A DNA stretch of 64,000 nt from Epiperipatus broadwayi (taxonomy: Eukaryota > Onychophora > Udeonychophora > Euonychophora > Peripatidae). Positions 26,950-38,697 of the stretch are shown in pieces (the stretch's first letter is position 1; every line of letters begins with the position of its first letter). The DNA is taken from the NCBI GenBank assembly GCA_028023455.1, contig JAQFVV010000050.1, positions 3,910,626 to 3,974,625 on the forward strand, written 5' to 3'. The translations under genes and the position numbers were made by a program. The notes beneath the pieces are model-generated. The model did not search any database. It was given only the letters and a program-made list of their open reading frames with translations, and was not told where the DNA came from.

Positions 26950-27262
26950 ATATGGGGAACAGCATAATGTAGAACATGACCAAGCACTGGCCAGAATTAA
27001 CCTTAAAAAGATGGGTGATAAACACACTCGTTATTCCAAAACCAGTCCACATCCTTTTAAAGTCCATGATTTTGTTTTAATTAGAACTCCCCATGTGAGT
27101 AATCTCCGGAAACATATGTTTAGAAAATTCATGTATCTTTATGAAGGCCCCTATGAAATTGTGAAACAAGTGGGTGAGAATGCCTTTTTAGTCTCAACCC
27201 CTGATGGAACAAGAGGTACCTATAATGCCCGAAGCTTACTACCATATCCCAAGCAAAATTAA
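26950..27262 (+). pseudogene. Integrase C-terminal fragment of element G
   Basis: An open stretch with HDQALARINLKKMGD, then FKVHDFVLIRTPHVSN, then FMYLYEGPYEIVKQV, ending LPYPKQN at the stop 27260-27262. The last blocks match the SH3-like C-terminal domain of Ty3/gypsy integrases (VGDLVLVR / LYEGPYRI pattern). The zinc finger and DDE core are missing. The fragment begins only some 50 bases after the gag stop, so protease to integrase core was removed by one deletion or a series of them. It is not expected to be functional. Confidence 0.8.
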
Positions 27263-27372
27263 ATCCTTTAAACTGTATTTATTGACATAAGAAAGAAGTA
27301 GGATATAAACTTAGTAATACCATAAGAAGTGTTAAAAATGCATATATTATTTTATTTTTTATTTATTATAAT

Positions 27373-27382
27373 GGTGGGAGAA
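27373..27382 (+). promoter_or_regulatory. Polypurine tract of element G
   Basis: GGTGGGAGAA directly before the 3' LTR start (TGTAACC at 27384); this is the expected plus-strand priming site. The single T in it is tolerable. Confidence 0.75.
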
Positions 27383-27383
27383 T

Positions 27384-27720
27384 TGTAACCTAGTGTTATT
27401 GACACTTGGTTTACTTGGCATTATTTCTGCAGGAAAACAATGCTATTCTTTAAAGAAATAAAAAGATAAAATAACAATAGTAATAATTGATTAATAAAGT
27501 ATGCTATTCACTCACTTTGGCATGTTTTGGGTGAATAACTAATAGATTTAATAACTCAATGTCATTTTGAAAGAGAGAACATGAATAATTTAATTGAGAT
27601 ATTAATAATTAGAGCAAATTAATATGGTATAAAAGCTAAACAGTAATTGATTTTGGATGGGTAGAGGGGAGAGTGGATGAGTGTCTTATCATAAAGCACA
27701 ATAACTTCTGGTAATTTCTT

Positions 27721-27761
<41 letters not shown>

Positions 27762-30700
27762 GTTTAAAGAATTATACATCACTGATTGTTAATTTAATGT
27801 ATTTATTATTATTTTTTTTATATTGTCAAATTACTTTGTAATCCAGGTAAATAATACTAAAACTATATGATTGTAATAGGTTTTTCCTTTCTTTTGTTTA
27901 TGTTATAATCAAATGATTATTTTTCTGGAAGAGGTCGCTAAAGTAAAAAAAAAAAAACAAAAACAACAACAAAACGAAACAACCAATTTCATAATCAAGA
28001 TCATTTTTTTTGAAAAAATATAGTCTGCTTTTAGTTTTCAAGGAAGGAACAGTGCTGAAATTTGGTAACTCAATTTTTTCATTTTATTTTGCAGAAATAA
28101 ATGTAATCAAAGTAAAATTTTAATAATATAATGTGTGGCTAAATTTTTTTGATAAGATATCCTGATTTTCTTTGCCATCTACCTATTTAAAGACCTTTTA
28201 TACTTAAAAGTTTATTGTCTCACGCTAAAGTTCAAAAATGACAGAAGTAACTAAAAGAGTCACGAAAAGTGTTATTATGTCTAAATTAAGGAAGATAAAT
28301 GATTTCCAAGTGAGAAATAATTATTTATTAACTTTATGTCATTTATTGATATTTTCTTGGTATAGAAAAAAAAAAAAATAATAATTGAAAGAAATATTTT
28401 GAAACCAAGGAAAATCAACTAGAAACATTTTCGCGCTCTTTCTCAATATTGTCTGCCTTTACAAGTAATGTAGTTACATACGTTAAAATATGTTTTATTC
28501 ACCAAGAATTGTCTGGAAATAATAATAATGATAAATAAGATTAAATTATGCACCTGTATATTTTTTTTAAAAAAATATATAAAAAAGAATATAAACTTTC
28601 TCAGAGTAAATATAGGAAAAGTTATATAGGGGCATTCTTACGGAGAAGTTACCGTTAAAAAAATTTATAATTCCTAAAGTATGAACAAAACCAAATATCT
28701 TAGTGACTTAATGATAAAAATAAATGATATATTATATTATACATCAGTTGGAATTATTAAAACTTCATGTACAAGTAAATTGACTGCAGTTATTATCATA
28801 ATAATCTCTCGGAAAATTGTGCATTTTCATCCATAAGTAAGCTAGCTAATAAGTATACGTATCGTCAATAAAAAAAAAATATTGTGTATGTTTATCGTCT
28901 ATAGTCAAATATTCGTCTATGTTAGAAGTCTATTTTTTTTCTTGGATCCCAAAATTGTAGTAGTTTAATTCAAGTAAGAATTAATCTTCAATTCTGCTAT
29001 ATGTTTCTTTACCTAATTTATTAAACGCACAAAATAAGAGAAAACTTTTATTTAAAGGAAATAATACCATGCGTTTATTGTTTTTAAACTTGCTTCATGA
29101 AATACGACTGGATAAAGCTCTTCACCTGGACCAATTGCTCAACAGAAAAACATTTTCTAATGAGAGAGTATGCACTTGTTAATTAATGATTGTTTAAAAC
29201 TAAGTTATAAATGATATGTATTTTTTTTATATCACATAGATTAAAGTCTGTATGGTCAAGTGATATTTAATAGCCTTGTAATGACAAAGGTATGTTTTAA
29301 TATAATTATTATAGGTTAAGTTGATATTTAACACGAAAGAAAAAAATCTATAAAATATGTTTTAATTATTACATACAATTGTAGGTAGAAATTTTGTATG
29401 TTAGATACGTAAAAGAAAAATATTTAGATATTTAAGGGGTAAAATAAATATTGAAAATTATCAGAAGTAACTAAAAAAAAAAATGCTATAACAAAATATT
29501 TCTTGTTAAAGTTTTGAAATGAATTTATACTGTATTAATTGAGGAAGTTATTCCTAATTATTCTTAAATAACACATCCACTTTATTTAGTTTAAGATAGT
29601 ATGCTACCAACTATTTTGAATGTTCCTTTATTAAAATTAAAATTATTATACTTTTATTCTATGATGTCCATTGATTTCAGATGTTGATCAAAGTATACCC
29701 GGTAACATAAGTTTATTATAATCAGTGTATTTACTTATCCTGCCCAGATATAGCATTGGTATATGCTTAATATTCGCATAGGTAATAATTATAATGTATT
29801 TATTTTGTGGGATGAAAAATGATCTCCCCAAAAGCTTTGTTTTCCATGAGAGGAAGATTTTAAATATAATGTTCGGGTATGTTTATAGCCCAAGTGATCG
29901 ATTCTCATAGATAGGATGATCAAGAATTTATCTAGCATTTAGTATGTTTCATTCGTTTAAATCCCAGGAGAGGATTGTATTTGGTGTGTGTTCGTTGTAT
30001 GCCCAAGTAAGAGGCAAGAAACCACCAAAATATTTTAATGTAGTAGATTACTTTACAAACCTTCATGGTTATTCCATATTCCTCATGTGAAAATAAAGAT
30101 AGCTCCACCATGGAAGGTGTTGATTATTGTGCTTAATTTTGAAAGTTCGGGCAAGATAAAGGTTATATTGGAGGTGTTAGTTCCTCAAGATCCACTTTAG
30201 TATAAATAGTGCGTTAGTAACTAAGATCAATATCTGTATTGTGCTGCTAAATATTGCTAGTATTTGACAAGTAAATCAATGGAGAAAGTAATTAAAATTG
30301 CGTAATTTAAAACGCTTATTTACTGAAGGAATATTCAAATGCAATATTTAATTCTGGTTAGTAATTAAATAATACTCATATTTTAAAATTATACGTATGA
30401 ATAAAATTTGTATCATAACTTAAGTTAGCATTAAGTTAAATGTAAGATGGTAAGTGTAACTTCTGATAGCTGGCCTATAATTAGAATAGGTTATCCCATT
30501 AAAGACCATAAATAAAGTAAATGTATTAGAAATAAATTTAATATTTTGCGTATTGCATATGATTGGATTAATCATTTTTTTAAAAAAAAAAAAAATGAAC
30601 AAAAAAATAGTTAGTCAATAATTTTGAATAAAAGCTTCTACAAGGTTATCAAAATTTAATAAACAATGTATTGGTAATGAAATGTATTTTTAGTTAATCA

Positions 30701-31740
30701 ATCCATATGATTGCATACAGGAGAAGTAGTAACCTCTAGTCCATAACCAAAAGAGTATACAGATTAATGTCAGTTATATTTTATATTTTTGTATTACTAT
30801 GGGATTATTGAATAAATGTTCATATATTTTTTTTTGTGATAATAATAAATTATAGTCTTGTTAAAATTTGTTGTAGATTCATTTTTTTGTTTTTATATGC
30901 TAAATATAAGTGTTTGCACAATATTTGCAAAACCTTTTCTTGAGTCCGAAATCATTCCAAATTCTTAAAAACTTAATATACCAGATAAATAAAGTTAAGC
31001 AGATCGGAATATGTCATTATATTTTAGTTTAATGATAATTATTTATGGAGTTGAAAACTTAAGACTAAACATTCACCTTTGTATAAAAAAAAAAAAAAAT
31101 GAATTTATTCCCAAACCATTAACTTTGGTTGCACATTATTCCATTCCCATTTAGTTAAATTGTCTAAGTAATAAATCTTAGTTATATTATTGTGTTGTCA
31201 TGGATGATGGAAGGACACAAAAAGCACCCTTGTCTTTTTATTATTCTGACTGAGATTCTGAAAAAAAAAAAAAAAGGGCTGTGTTATTCAAAATTATACG
31301 TCATTATTGAATAGAATTATCATCTCTTTAAATAATATAGCAGTGGATATGAGAGATGAAGACACATTGAATTTAAGTAAAATAAATGTTTCCTATAGCC
31401 GACCAGAATGCCAGTCATATGCGACAACACAATACTGCCGAGCATTTCCTTACATGAAACAAAGAACCCTGAGATTAATATTATTATAATTATTCTTTAA
31501 ATTAATAAGTGATCAATTATTGTTGTTATTACAATCGTGGCATGGCTTAAGAGAATTGAATGTACAATTGTATTATATGAAAGGTATTTTAGATCATATT
31601 GGAAAATTAATGGATATGTTGCTTTTATTTTGGTTGCCTTAACCACAACCTGAAAAATTAGTGTCACAAGTGCAAATAAACTAAACTAATAAATAAAGAG
31701 TTAGAAATAAAAATAAATTTCTAATAAATACTGGGTTAGA
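27384..31740 (+). repeat. 3' LTR of element G (4357 bp)
   Basis: Copy of the 5' LTR along its full length, starting TGTAACC and ending GGTTAGA. Differences from the 5' LTR are homopolymer length changes and about 30 base substitutions, of which about 14 swap CpG for TpG or CpA in one or the other copy. Confidence 0.92.
30201..30238 (+). promoter_or_regulatory. Candidate TATA/initiator in 3' LTR
   Basis: Same TATAAATAG plus TCAAT arrangement as in the 5' LTR (22643). If active here, transcription would run into the downstream flank. Confidence 0.35.
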
Positions 31741-31808
31741 ATATATATATATATATATCTATTAAATTTCTAATAAATACTGGGTTAGAATATATATATA
31801 TATATATC
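31741..31808. repeat. Duplicated LTR end plus (AT)n
   Basis: After the 3' LTR there is an AT run, then a second copy of the last 25 or so LTR bases (AATTTCTAATAAATACTGGG and on to TTAGA, about 31766-31790), then another AT run and CTATTAAAT. This is a roughly 50-base tandem duplication spanning the LTR/flank junction. Confidence 0.8.
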
Positions 31809-32637
31809 TATTAAATAAATAGCAAAGGGGAATTCAATTATTGCTATGATAAAGTTATTCACTGCCTATATGTTATGAAGATATATTTCTGATTTTAAAC
31901 TTTAACTGGATCATCATGTATTATCTGAAAATGTAATTGGTGTGAAATATTAGTCATAAAATATAAAGGTGTTAATAGCTTGCCCCTGTCTGTCCTACAA
32001 TATGAAATGTGGCTCTGAGACAGTAATTTGCCTACTAAAAGCAAAAAGTGTTGAAAAAAATAGAACTTCAGCAAAGTTATTGATGTAAAATCTGTGCTTT
32101 TAGAGAAATCTTTTGGAGGATAGAATAATTAACAACACTGCTGATATGTAAATAGATCTGTGGCAAAAAGTAACACTTGGAAAATCCCCTTATTTGAAAG
32201 ATGGTATTGCAAAGATTACAGGAACATGGCCCAAGGAGTATTTCTTAAAATTAGACTATGTGTGGTGAAAATAAAAAGGATATTGTGAAATACTGCTAAT
32301 AACGTGATTTAAATTATACGTTTTCAATAAATAATTGATGCAATTTCAATAGTTAGCAATAATTTTATAATAAATGTAATTCTTCATAATTGATTTTTGT
32401 TCTTTTTTAATTTACACTTTTTTATGAGGAAAAAACTCATGTAAATTTTTGCCTTGAGAGTCTATGTCATAAATTTATATATATAATTAGTGATTTTTTT
32501 AAAGTATAATATGTATATTTTTGAAGAGAGGGGTCAACAAATATAAATAAAATAGTATTTCTCATCAAGAGCATGCCCAAATGTGCATTCTATATAAAAT
32601 GGTTTAAGTATTTGTATAAGAATATATAAATGAAATG
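31809..32637. other. Unassigned stretch between elements G and E1
   Basis: No protein match or repeat structure was found by eye. About 31970-32280 is less AT-rich than its surroundings but has stops in all frames. Confidence 0.3.
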
Positions 32638-33745
32638 AAATGGGTAGAAGACTTCTATCAAGAATTATATAGTAATAAATAATAAGTACCTCCTATATCT
32701 ATTATATCTTCCGAATTGCCCAGAATTTTAAATGAAGAAGTGAGACATGCAATTAAATTTATGAATAAATGAAAGACTCCAGGTAATTATGGAATTATAA
32801 TTGATATATTAAAAAAAGCAGGTGAAGAAATAGAATTTTTTTAGCTAAGTTATATACCATATAACTAAATGACAAAGATATACCAGATAATTGAAAAAAT
32901 GCCATATTAATATTAATAATTTAAAAAGGTGATAAAGTAGGATATTAGAAATTACAGACCTATCAGCCTTTTATCAGATTTATACAAAATTTTCACCAAG
33001 ATAATTATAACTTGTCTACAGAGAACATGGGCTTTCCACCAACTAAGAGAACAAGCTGGATTTAAAAATGGTTTTTGTACAGTAGAACATATCCAGGTGT
33101 TGAGAGAAATTATAGAAAGGACAAATGAATATAAGTTGTCATTATGCTTAAAATTTGTAGACTATGAAAAGGCATTTGATTCTATAAACATTTCTTCAGT
33201 GAATAAAGCATTGGATCATCAAGGTATAGATATAGGATATTGTCATATTTTAAAGAATATTTATTAAAATGCAACAGCAGCAATTAGATTACATAATGAT
33301 ATTAGAAAAGTCAACATTGAGAAAGGTATGAGACATGTTGACTCCATATCTCCAAAACCTTTTACAGCAGTGTTGCAAAAGGTAATTTGTAGATCAAAAT
33401 TGGAAGCTAATGGAGCGAAAGCAAATGGAGATTATTTAAGTCATTTAGATTTTGCAGATGATGTAGTTGTTTTTGCAAATAATGCTTTAGAGCTACGGGA
33501 AATGTTGCAGGATTTATAAGATAAAAGTAGGAAAGTAGGACTACAGATAAATGTTTCAAAGACTAAAGTAATGTTTAATGCATTTTCTCAAAATATGAAA
33601 ATAAAGATTGATTATGATCAGTTAGATGAAGTTAACAGCTACAAATACATTGGTCAGATTATTAATACAGATGGATGAAATTAATCATAGAATTAAACTT
33701 GGTTGGAGTGCTTCATGCAAATGCAAGGAGAATAGGAAGAGCAAC
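32638..33745 (+). pseudogene. RTE-type RT fragment E1
   Basis: Plus-strand copy of the RT region of the RTE family seen at 55186-58093. Legible blocks: EDFYQELYSN (about 32648), SSELPRILNEEVRHAIK (from 32707), the REQAGF block (near 33050), FVDYEKAFDSINIS (about 33157-33197), and FADDVVVFANN (near 33451-33483) within an open stretch 33328-33519. Single-base indels and stops break it throughout. It lacks the endonuclease on the 5' side and the C-terminal part on the 3' side, ending near the KYIGQIINTDG block. It is a dead internal fragment with no tail. Confidence 0.8.
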
Positions 33746-33997
33746 TTTAGTTTAGTTGAATTTTTTTAAAATAAAATTTAGGTTTTCTCCTCCTGTAGTA
33801 CATGACTATTATTTGTTATCATTATTTTGGACTGGAAATAAGAATTTTATTTATATAATATAAATTACAACACTCTGACAGAACAAAGTTATATGTTGCT
33901 TGTTTGTTTAACTAACCATTGTTACCTTAGATATTTTTCAGTATGATTGATTGACCTTTTGAATGAATCTACTTTCTAATATAGTAGCAGGTATATA
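33746..33997. other. Spacer between E1 and element H
   Basis: AT-rich, no feature recognised. Confidence 0.3.
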
Positions 33998-34535
33998 TGG
34001 ATAATTTATTTTCCTAGATTATAATCATTTATAGGATTTAAACCATACATTTAATCGTAGCATTATGTCCTATGATTTTTTTTTATTGTATGTAAATATT
34101 TCAATTGATTTTTTTGTTGTTGTTTATTTATTATATTAAATATTTCTTAATTATTTTATCTGTTTTGTCTTGTTCTTCACCATTCCAAATAGTTAATATA
34201 CCCGGAGGGGTTTGGGTTATAAGTAATACTCCATTTTGAGTACTAAGTAACATGCGAGGCTAGTGGTAGAGCATTTCTGATCCCATTAAATTTATCCAAG
34301 CGCTGTAATTTTTTAATAATTACAGCAGTCGAGAGACATTTGACCGGGAAAGATAACCTGGGGCAATATTTGTATGATCACAGGTTCGGTCAAGTATGGA
34401 TATAGATTCGTTTATGTCCATATGTTCTTTTTGCTTATGGTAATGGAAGATGGACGATTTGAGTTTAAGAATACTTATTATTATATATAAATAAAAATAA
34501 GTAAATCACCTTCATCGTCCCATATTTCCATTACA
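33998..34535 (+). repeat. 5' LTR of element H (538 bp)
   Basis: Same length as the downstream copy and clearly alignable over its whole span, with roughly 27 or more substitutions. Both copies contain AATAGTTAATATACCCGGAG and a distal block repeated at the same offset. Confidence 0.75.
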
Positions 34536-34538
34536 TTT

Positions 34539-34556
34539 TGGGGGCCAGTCCGAGAT
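34539..34556 (+). promoter_or_regulatory. Candidate primer-binding site of element H
   Basis: TGGGGGCCAGTCCGAGAT, three bases after the LTR end. It closely resembles the tRNA-Pro-type primer sites used by some retroviruses, which supports reading the 538-bp repeats as LTRs. Confidence 0.6.
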
Positions 34557-35649
34557 CTATTGCTGTGCAATTGGCAATCACGTGTTGGATAAAATTTGTA
34601 AAATACAGAAAATATTTCTATAAAATTAGTTTAATAAATCAGAGTGGTGAGGAGCGAAGACGAAGGGAACAATTTTTTTTTGCACTTTGTGATACTTTAT
34701 ATATGTACTTTGACGTCAAATGTGTAGAAAGGATAAAAAGAAGGGAAAAAAAATTAATATCAAGAAAGCTTTTGAAGTTATGTTGCAACACATTTAATGT
34801 AGAAAAGAAGTATTCAAATATAATTGTAGCAATCAAAGATAATCTAGATGGAATTGTTGTTAACAAAAAAAATAAAGCAGTTAAGTTAAAAAGAATTAAA
34901 ATAAAGTTTCAGGAAGGTTTTAATGATAAATAAATAAAAAAATAGTCACATATCTCAGTCAAATTGAGGAAAATATGTGTATGAGTCTAAAATAGTTGTG
35001 TATCTAAGTTAGGGTGAAGAAAATATATATGTATGATTCTAAAATAGTCACATATTTCAGTTAAGTTAAAAAATAAATGTATGTATGAATAAAGTAATCA
35101 ATAAAGTCAAACAGAGTGTGTAATGTAGGATAATCGTAAGCTGAAATATATATATATATATATGTATGATTCTTTTAAAAAAATAGCCTTAACAATAAAG
35201 TGATCAATAAATGATAGACTTAGTATTACAGTATGTCAGAAACACAGATTGTTAAAAAGACAGTTAAAAGAAATGAATTTATATATATATCATTAACAGA
35301 GAGGAATAAAATATAGTATTTAAGTCAAGTTAAATTTAAAAAATATGTACGTGTGTCATTTAGTTAAGTAGAACAATTAAGAGTTTACATATGTAGTGGA
35401 ATAGAGGCCAGTCAGCAAAGTAGGGCAGGCAGTCAAAATGAATCTATGGCAGGTAGATAAGATGGTGAACCAGAGTAAGTGTGTTTGGATTGGCTGGTGT
35501 TCTAAATGCTAGTAATCATAATAATAAAGAACAAAACATAGCAAGTCAAAACAGAAAGGAAAGAGACTGTAGAAAAAAATTTTTTTTTATATAAATATAT
35601 CAAGAAGAGGTAAAATTTATATCTATGAACTATAAAGTCCCAAACTAAA
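34557..35649 (+). other. Element H leader with ~50-bp tandem repeats
   Basis: An open frame of 131 codons begins at the primer site (34538-34933); its position makes translation from there doubtful and I do not recognise the product. At about 34939-35090 three imperfect ~50-base repeats follow one another, each starting AAAATAG(T/C) and ending near GTATGA(T/G)TCT. An (AT)n run lies near 35150. Confidence 0.45.
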
Positions 35650-36520
35650 ATGGACCTTCAAGTAAATGAAGTGAGAGAAATGGATGAAGATAAGGAGAGG
35701 GACACAGGGGAAATCACACCAAGGGAAGTGAAAGATGAAATCGATTTGAGTGATATAATGAATATGCTCATGCAGATGAGAATGGAACAGGAGCAGTTTA
35801 TGAAGGAATGCCAGAACAGGGAAGAAAGGAGGATCAAAGAATGCTGTGCAAAGTGAGCAATGGAGAGCAACAAAAGGATTGCTGAAGCCATAGAAAAAAT
35901 TAGGAGTAACTTCACCAACCAATTGATGCAAAGGTTACAGGGAATGGACAGGACAGGAAAATCAAATTGAATGAACCAAAAAGCATAGAACCATATGAGT
36001 GTGAAGAACTAGATAGAGAGTGTAGAGATAGGGTCAGTATATTCAGACCTGAGAAAATACATAGAGCAGCTGAAAGTGGAAATAAGGAAGTTAGATAATG
36101 AGGAGGAATTTTAAGATTAGAAAATGATAGGATGTTGGTGAATATGCAGTGAGATGTAAGTCAGGTAGTCAAGGTAGTAGAAAGGTTACACCCAAATTTT
36201 GGAAGAGAGGATAAGTAAGTCAGCCAGTAACAGCACCAATACAGAAGTAGAAGGCATCAAACCAAGAGCCACTGGAGGATATACAGACAAGGGATATAAA
36301 TCTAGACCACCTTCAAAGGAATCACTTGTAATTAAAAATGGTTGAGATCCTAGTAAAGGATAATGGAAAGAAAACAGAAGAATTTTTACGGAGCAGAATC
36401 CAAGAGGGCAGGAGAATGGACATCATAGAGTGGAGACTAAGAGGAAGCAAACATATGAATGGACAGAGGATAGAGAATGTACCCATCCCAGAAGAAGGAG
36501 ATATGAGTCCAACAGGGTGA
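35650..36520 (+). pseudogene. Gag-like charged region of element H
   Basis: The open frame 35650-35856 (MDLQVNEVREMDEDKERDTG) is Glu/Lys/Met-rich with coiled-coil character. After one stop it continues as ESNKRIAEAIEKIRSNFTNQ. Further downstream, frames are short and very basic (36338-36520 and the overlapping frame). Position after the leader and the coiled-coil character suggest a degraded gag. No capsid motif or zinc knuckle is seen, so this is inference from context. Confidence 0.4.
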
Positions 36521-38697
36521 GACTTCCTCCCGATAAACCATAATTACAGTTATAAGAAATGGACAGATTCACTGGTACAATATTGGAAATGGACTGGATT
36601 AAGATTAATGGAAAATGGATTTATGAGAATAAACAAAAAAATAATAGATTTGAATAATAATAATGAGAACATGAGGAAATAATGAGCCAGCAATGGTCAA
36701 ACAGTTTGCAAGGAACACTTTACCCAAATCGAGACAAACCATCAGTTAGATAGTAGTGGATAAGATCATATATAGAGGCTGGAGATAGGCAGGGATAGAT
36801 ATTTAATAGGGACCTTAGCAGTATATAGTAAGCCATCTGTTATATATTCATGCATGAGTTCTGAAGTGAACCAGATGTTATTAGATAGGGAAGGCAGAAG
36901 CAGAGACCCTCTTCTCATATAAAGACTTGTTGGATTGAAATTGCCAGTTAGATATTCAATAAATATTGTGAGTCAGTGAAATATAAACCAATGTATGGGG
37001 AAGGAACCCTGTATATAATGAGTTGTCAGTAAATATTCTGAGCTCATAGATGAGCTGGATAAGAAATGCCAATCATCAAACCTACATCAGTATAGTGATC
37101 ATGGGGTATGAACAGGTTTAATTGGGTCACAGAGATATCCTGTGGACTTGAACCTGTATATACAATCAGGTGGCAGAAGTAAACTCATGTATTGTTTGTA
37201 AGCTTGATTAAAATGGTTTAGTAATGATGATTCGATCATTAGAAAAGGGGATGTAATTTGCCTGGTCACCTCTCTAGGAGTATCTCAGTATCACTTAAGA
37301 TTAGGAGTAGAGGGACATGAGAGGGTCATAATAACAATAGTTAAGTTAAGAGCCTAGCTCTCAATCCATTAAAATTTTTTGGGAACGGTGTAATGTGATG
37401 ATCGCACATACTGCGATCACACATGTATATATTTAATATTAAACAATATTAAATATTGTAGTTTTCTTTTTGAAATAGAAAAAAAACACAAATAAATAAA
37501 AGAATCTAACCAATGAAGAAAGATAAGGTTGTAAATTATTACTGTAATGAAATGAAAGAGAAGGAAATGGAATCAAACAAGATTCATATCTTTTACCCTC
37601 CAAAGTGTATATTTCGAAAATATAAGAAGCAAAGTTAAAAATATTAAATAGTATATTTGATTTAAAATCAAAAGTGAGAAAGGAAATATAAATGAAATAG
37701 GAACTTAAAAATGATTTATAAAAAGTAAAGTAAAAATTGAGAAGTTTAAATAAGATTAGAAATAGAATTTAAAATATGACACAAGATAAGGATCTATTCT
37801 AGAAAAGTGCACATTTTGATGAAAACGAAATGCATATGTGAAAGTATGTATAAAGACAGCAATGTTTAATGCTTGTCAAATGAAAATAATTTTATTAAAA
37901 AATTATTTTATTAAAAGAAAAATAAAATAAATAAGAAATAAATGTAAAATATTGCTACAAAATTGTATGAAAAAGTAAATTTGTATAAGTTGCTGAAAAC
38001 ATTTTAAAGTAAAAGGTGTGAGCGAAAAGCTACAAACAAAAGGATCAAGATAATGAAAGAATTTGAAAAAAAAACATTAATTATTAATTCTAAAAGAGAG
38101 TTCACATAGAGACTTCAGCGAAGACACTGCTATGATAATAAGCATATTAGTATAGAGTAGAAAGCAGATATGATAATCTTTTAATTTTTGGAAAAAAGAA
38201 AAACTAGTAGCTGAGTAAAAAACCTCAACAATGTAGAATACTGAACACTGTATGAGCATGAAAATAATATACAACATAAGTGAAACTTCAAGGATGTGTG
38301 GCTAAGGGCTATCACAATTGCTGGCCGATTGAAACCCACCATGCTTGAATGGTCACTTTTACCATGTATCAACTGCCAATGTAGCACCTGCCTGATGATC
38401 CATCCACTAAGCCCTTGATGTCCTCATATGAAGAAGTCACTATGAATAAGAAATTCCACAAACCAAGTCCAATCTAAAAGTGGCTGTTCCCTGCTAAAGA
38501 AGTGGAGGAATTCCACATGATGGTCAGCAGGTCATTAACTCATATCAGAGATGAAGAAAAACCTAGGTAAATTACATGTCACACCTATATAAAACATATG
38601 TGCACATACTTTTGATTTAAAGCAATTGCAAATTCCAGATATTAGTGATATAGACAATAATTAAACTCTTTCTAATGCCTGGAATGATGACTATAAA
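36521..38697 (+). other. Degenerate internal region of element H
   Basis: No RT, protease or integrase motif is legible in any frame. About 38280-38560 is less AT-rich than its surroundings. It presumably represents decayed or replaced pol sequence. Confidence 0.35.

Larger units (their letters stand above)
19821..31740 (+). mobile_element. Ty3/gypsy-like LTR element G with 4.36-kb LTRs, pol deleted
   Basis: The two ends are direct repeats of 4358 and 4357 bases (19821-24178 and 27384-31740), alike throughout. A primer-binding-like site follows the 5' LTR, and a purine tract (GGTGGGAGAA, 27373-27382) precedes the 3' LTR, which defines a real LTR retrotransposon. The 3.2-kb internal region holds gag and only the C-terminal piece of integrase; protease, RT, RNase H and the integrase core are absent. 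Flanks on both sides are AT dinucleotides, so a target duplication cannot be read unambiguously. By my count the LTRs differ at about 30 substitutions plus homopolymer length changes, so the insertion is fairly young. The plus orientation follows from gag, the primer site and the purine tract. Confidence 0.92.

Noticed and set aside
34250-34400. A-box-like GGCTAGTGGTAGAGC and B-box-like AGGTTCGG in the H LTRs, suggesting a tRNA or SINE
   Set aside because: The boxes are about 120 bases apart, there is no cloverleaf, and the 3' LTR copy has lost the A-box match.
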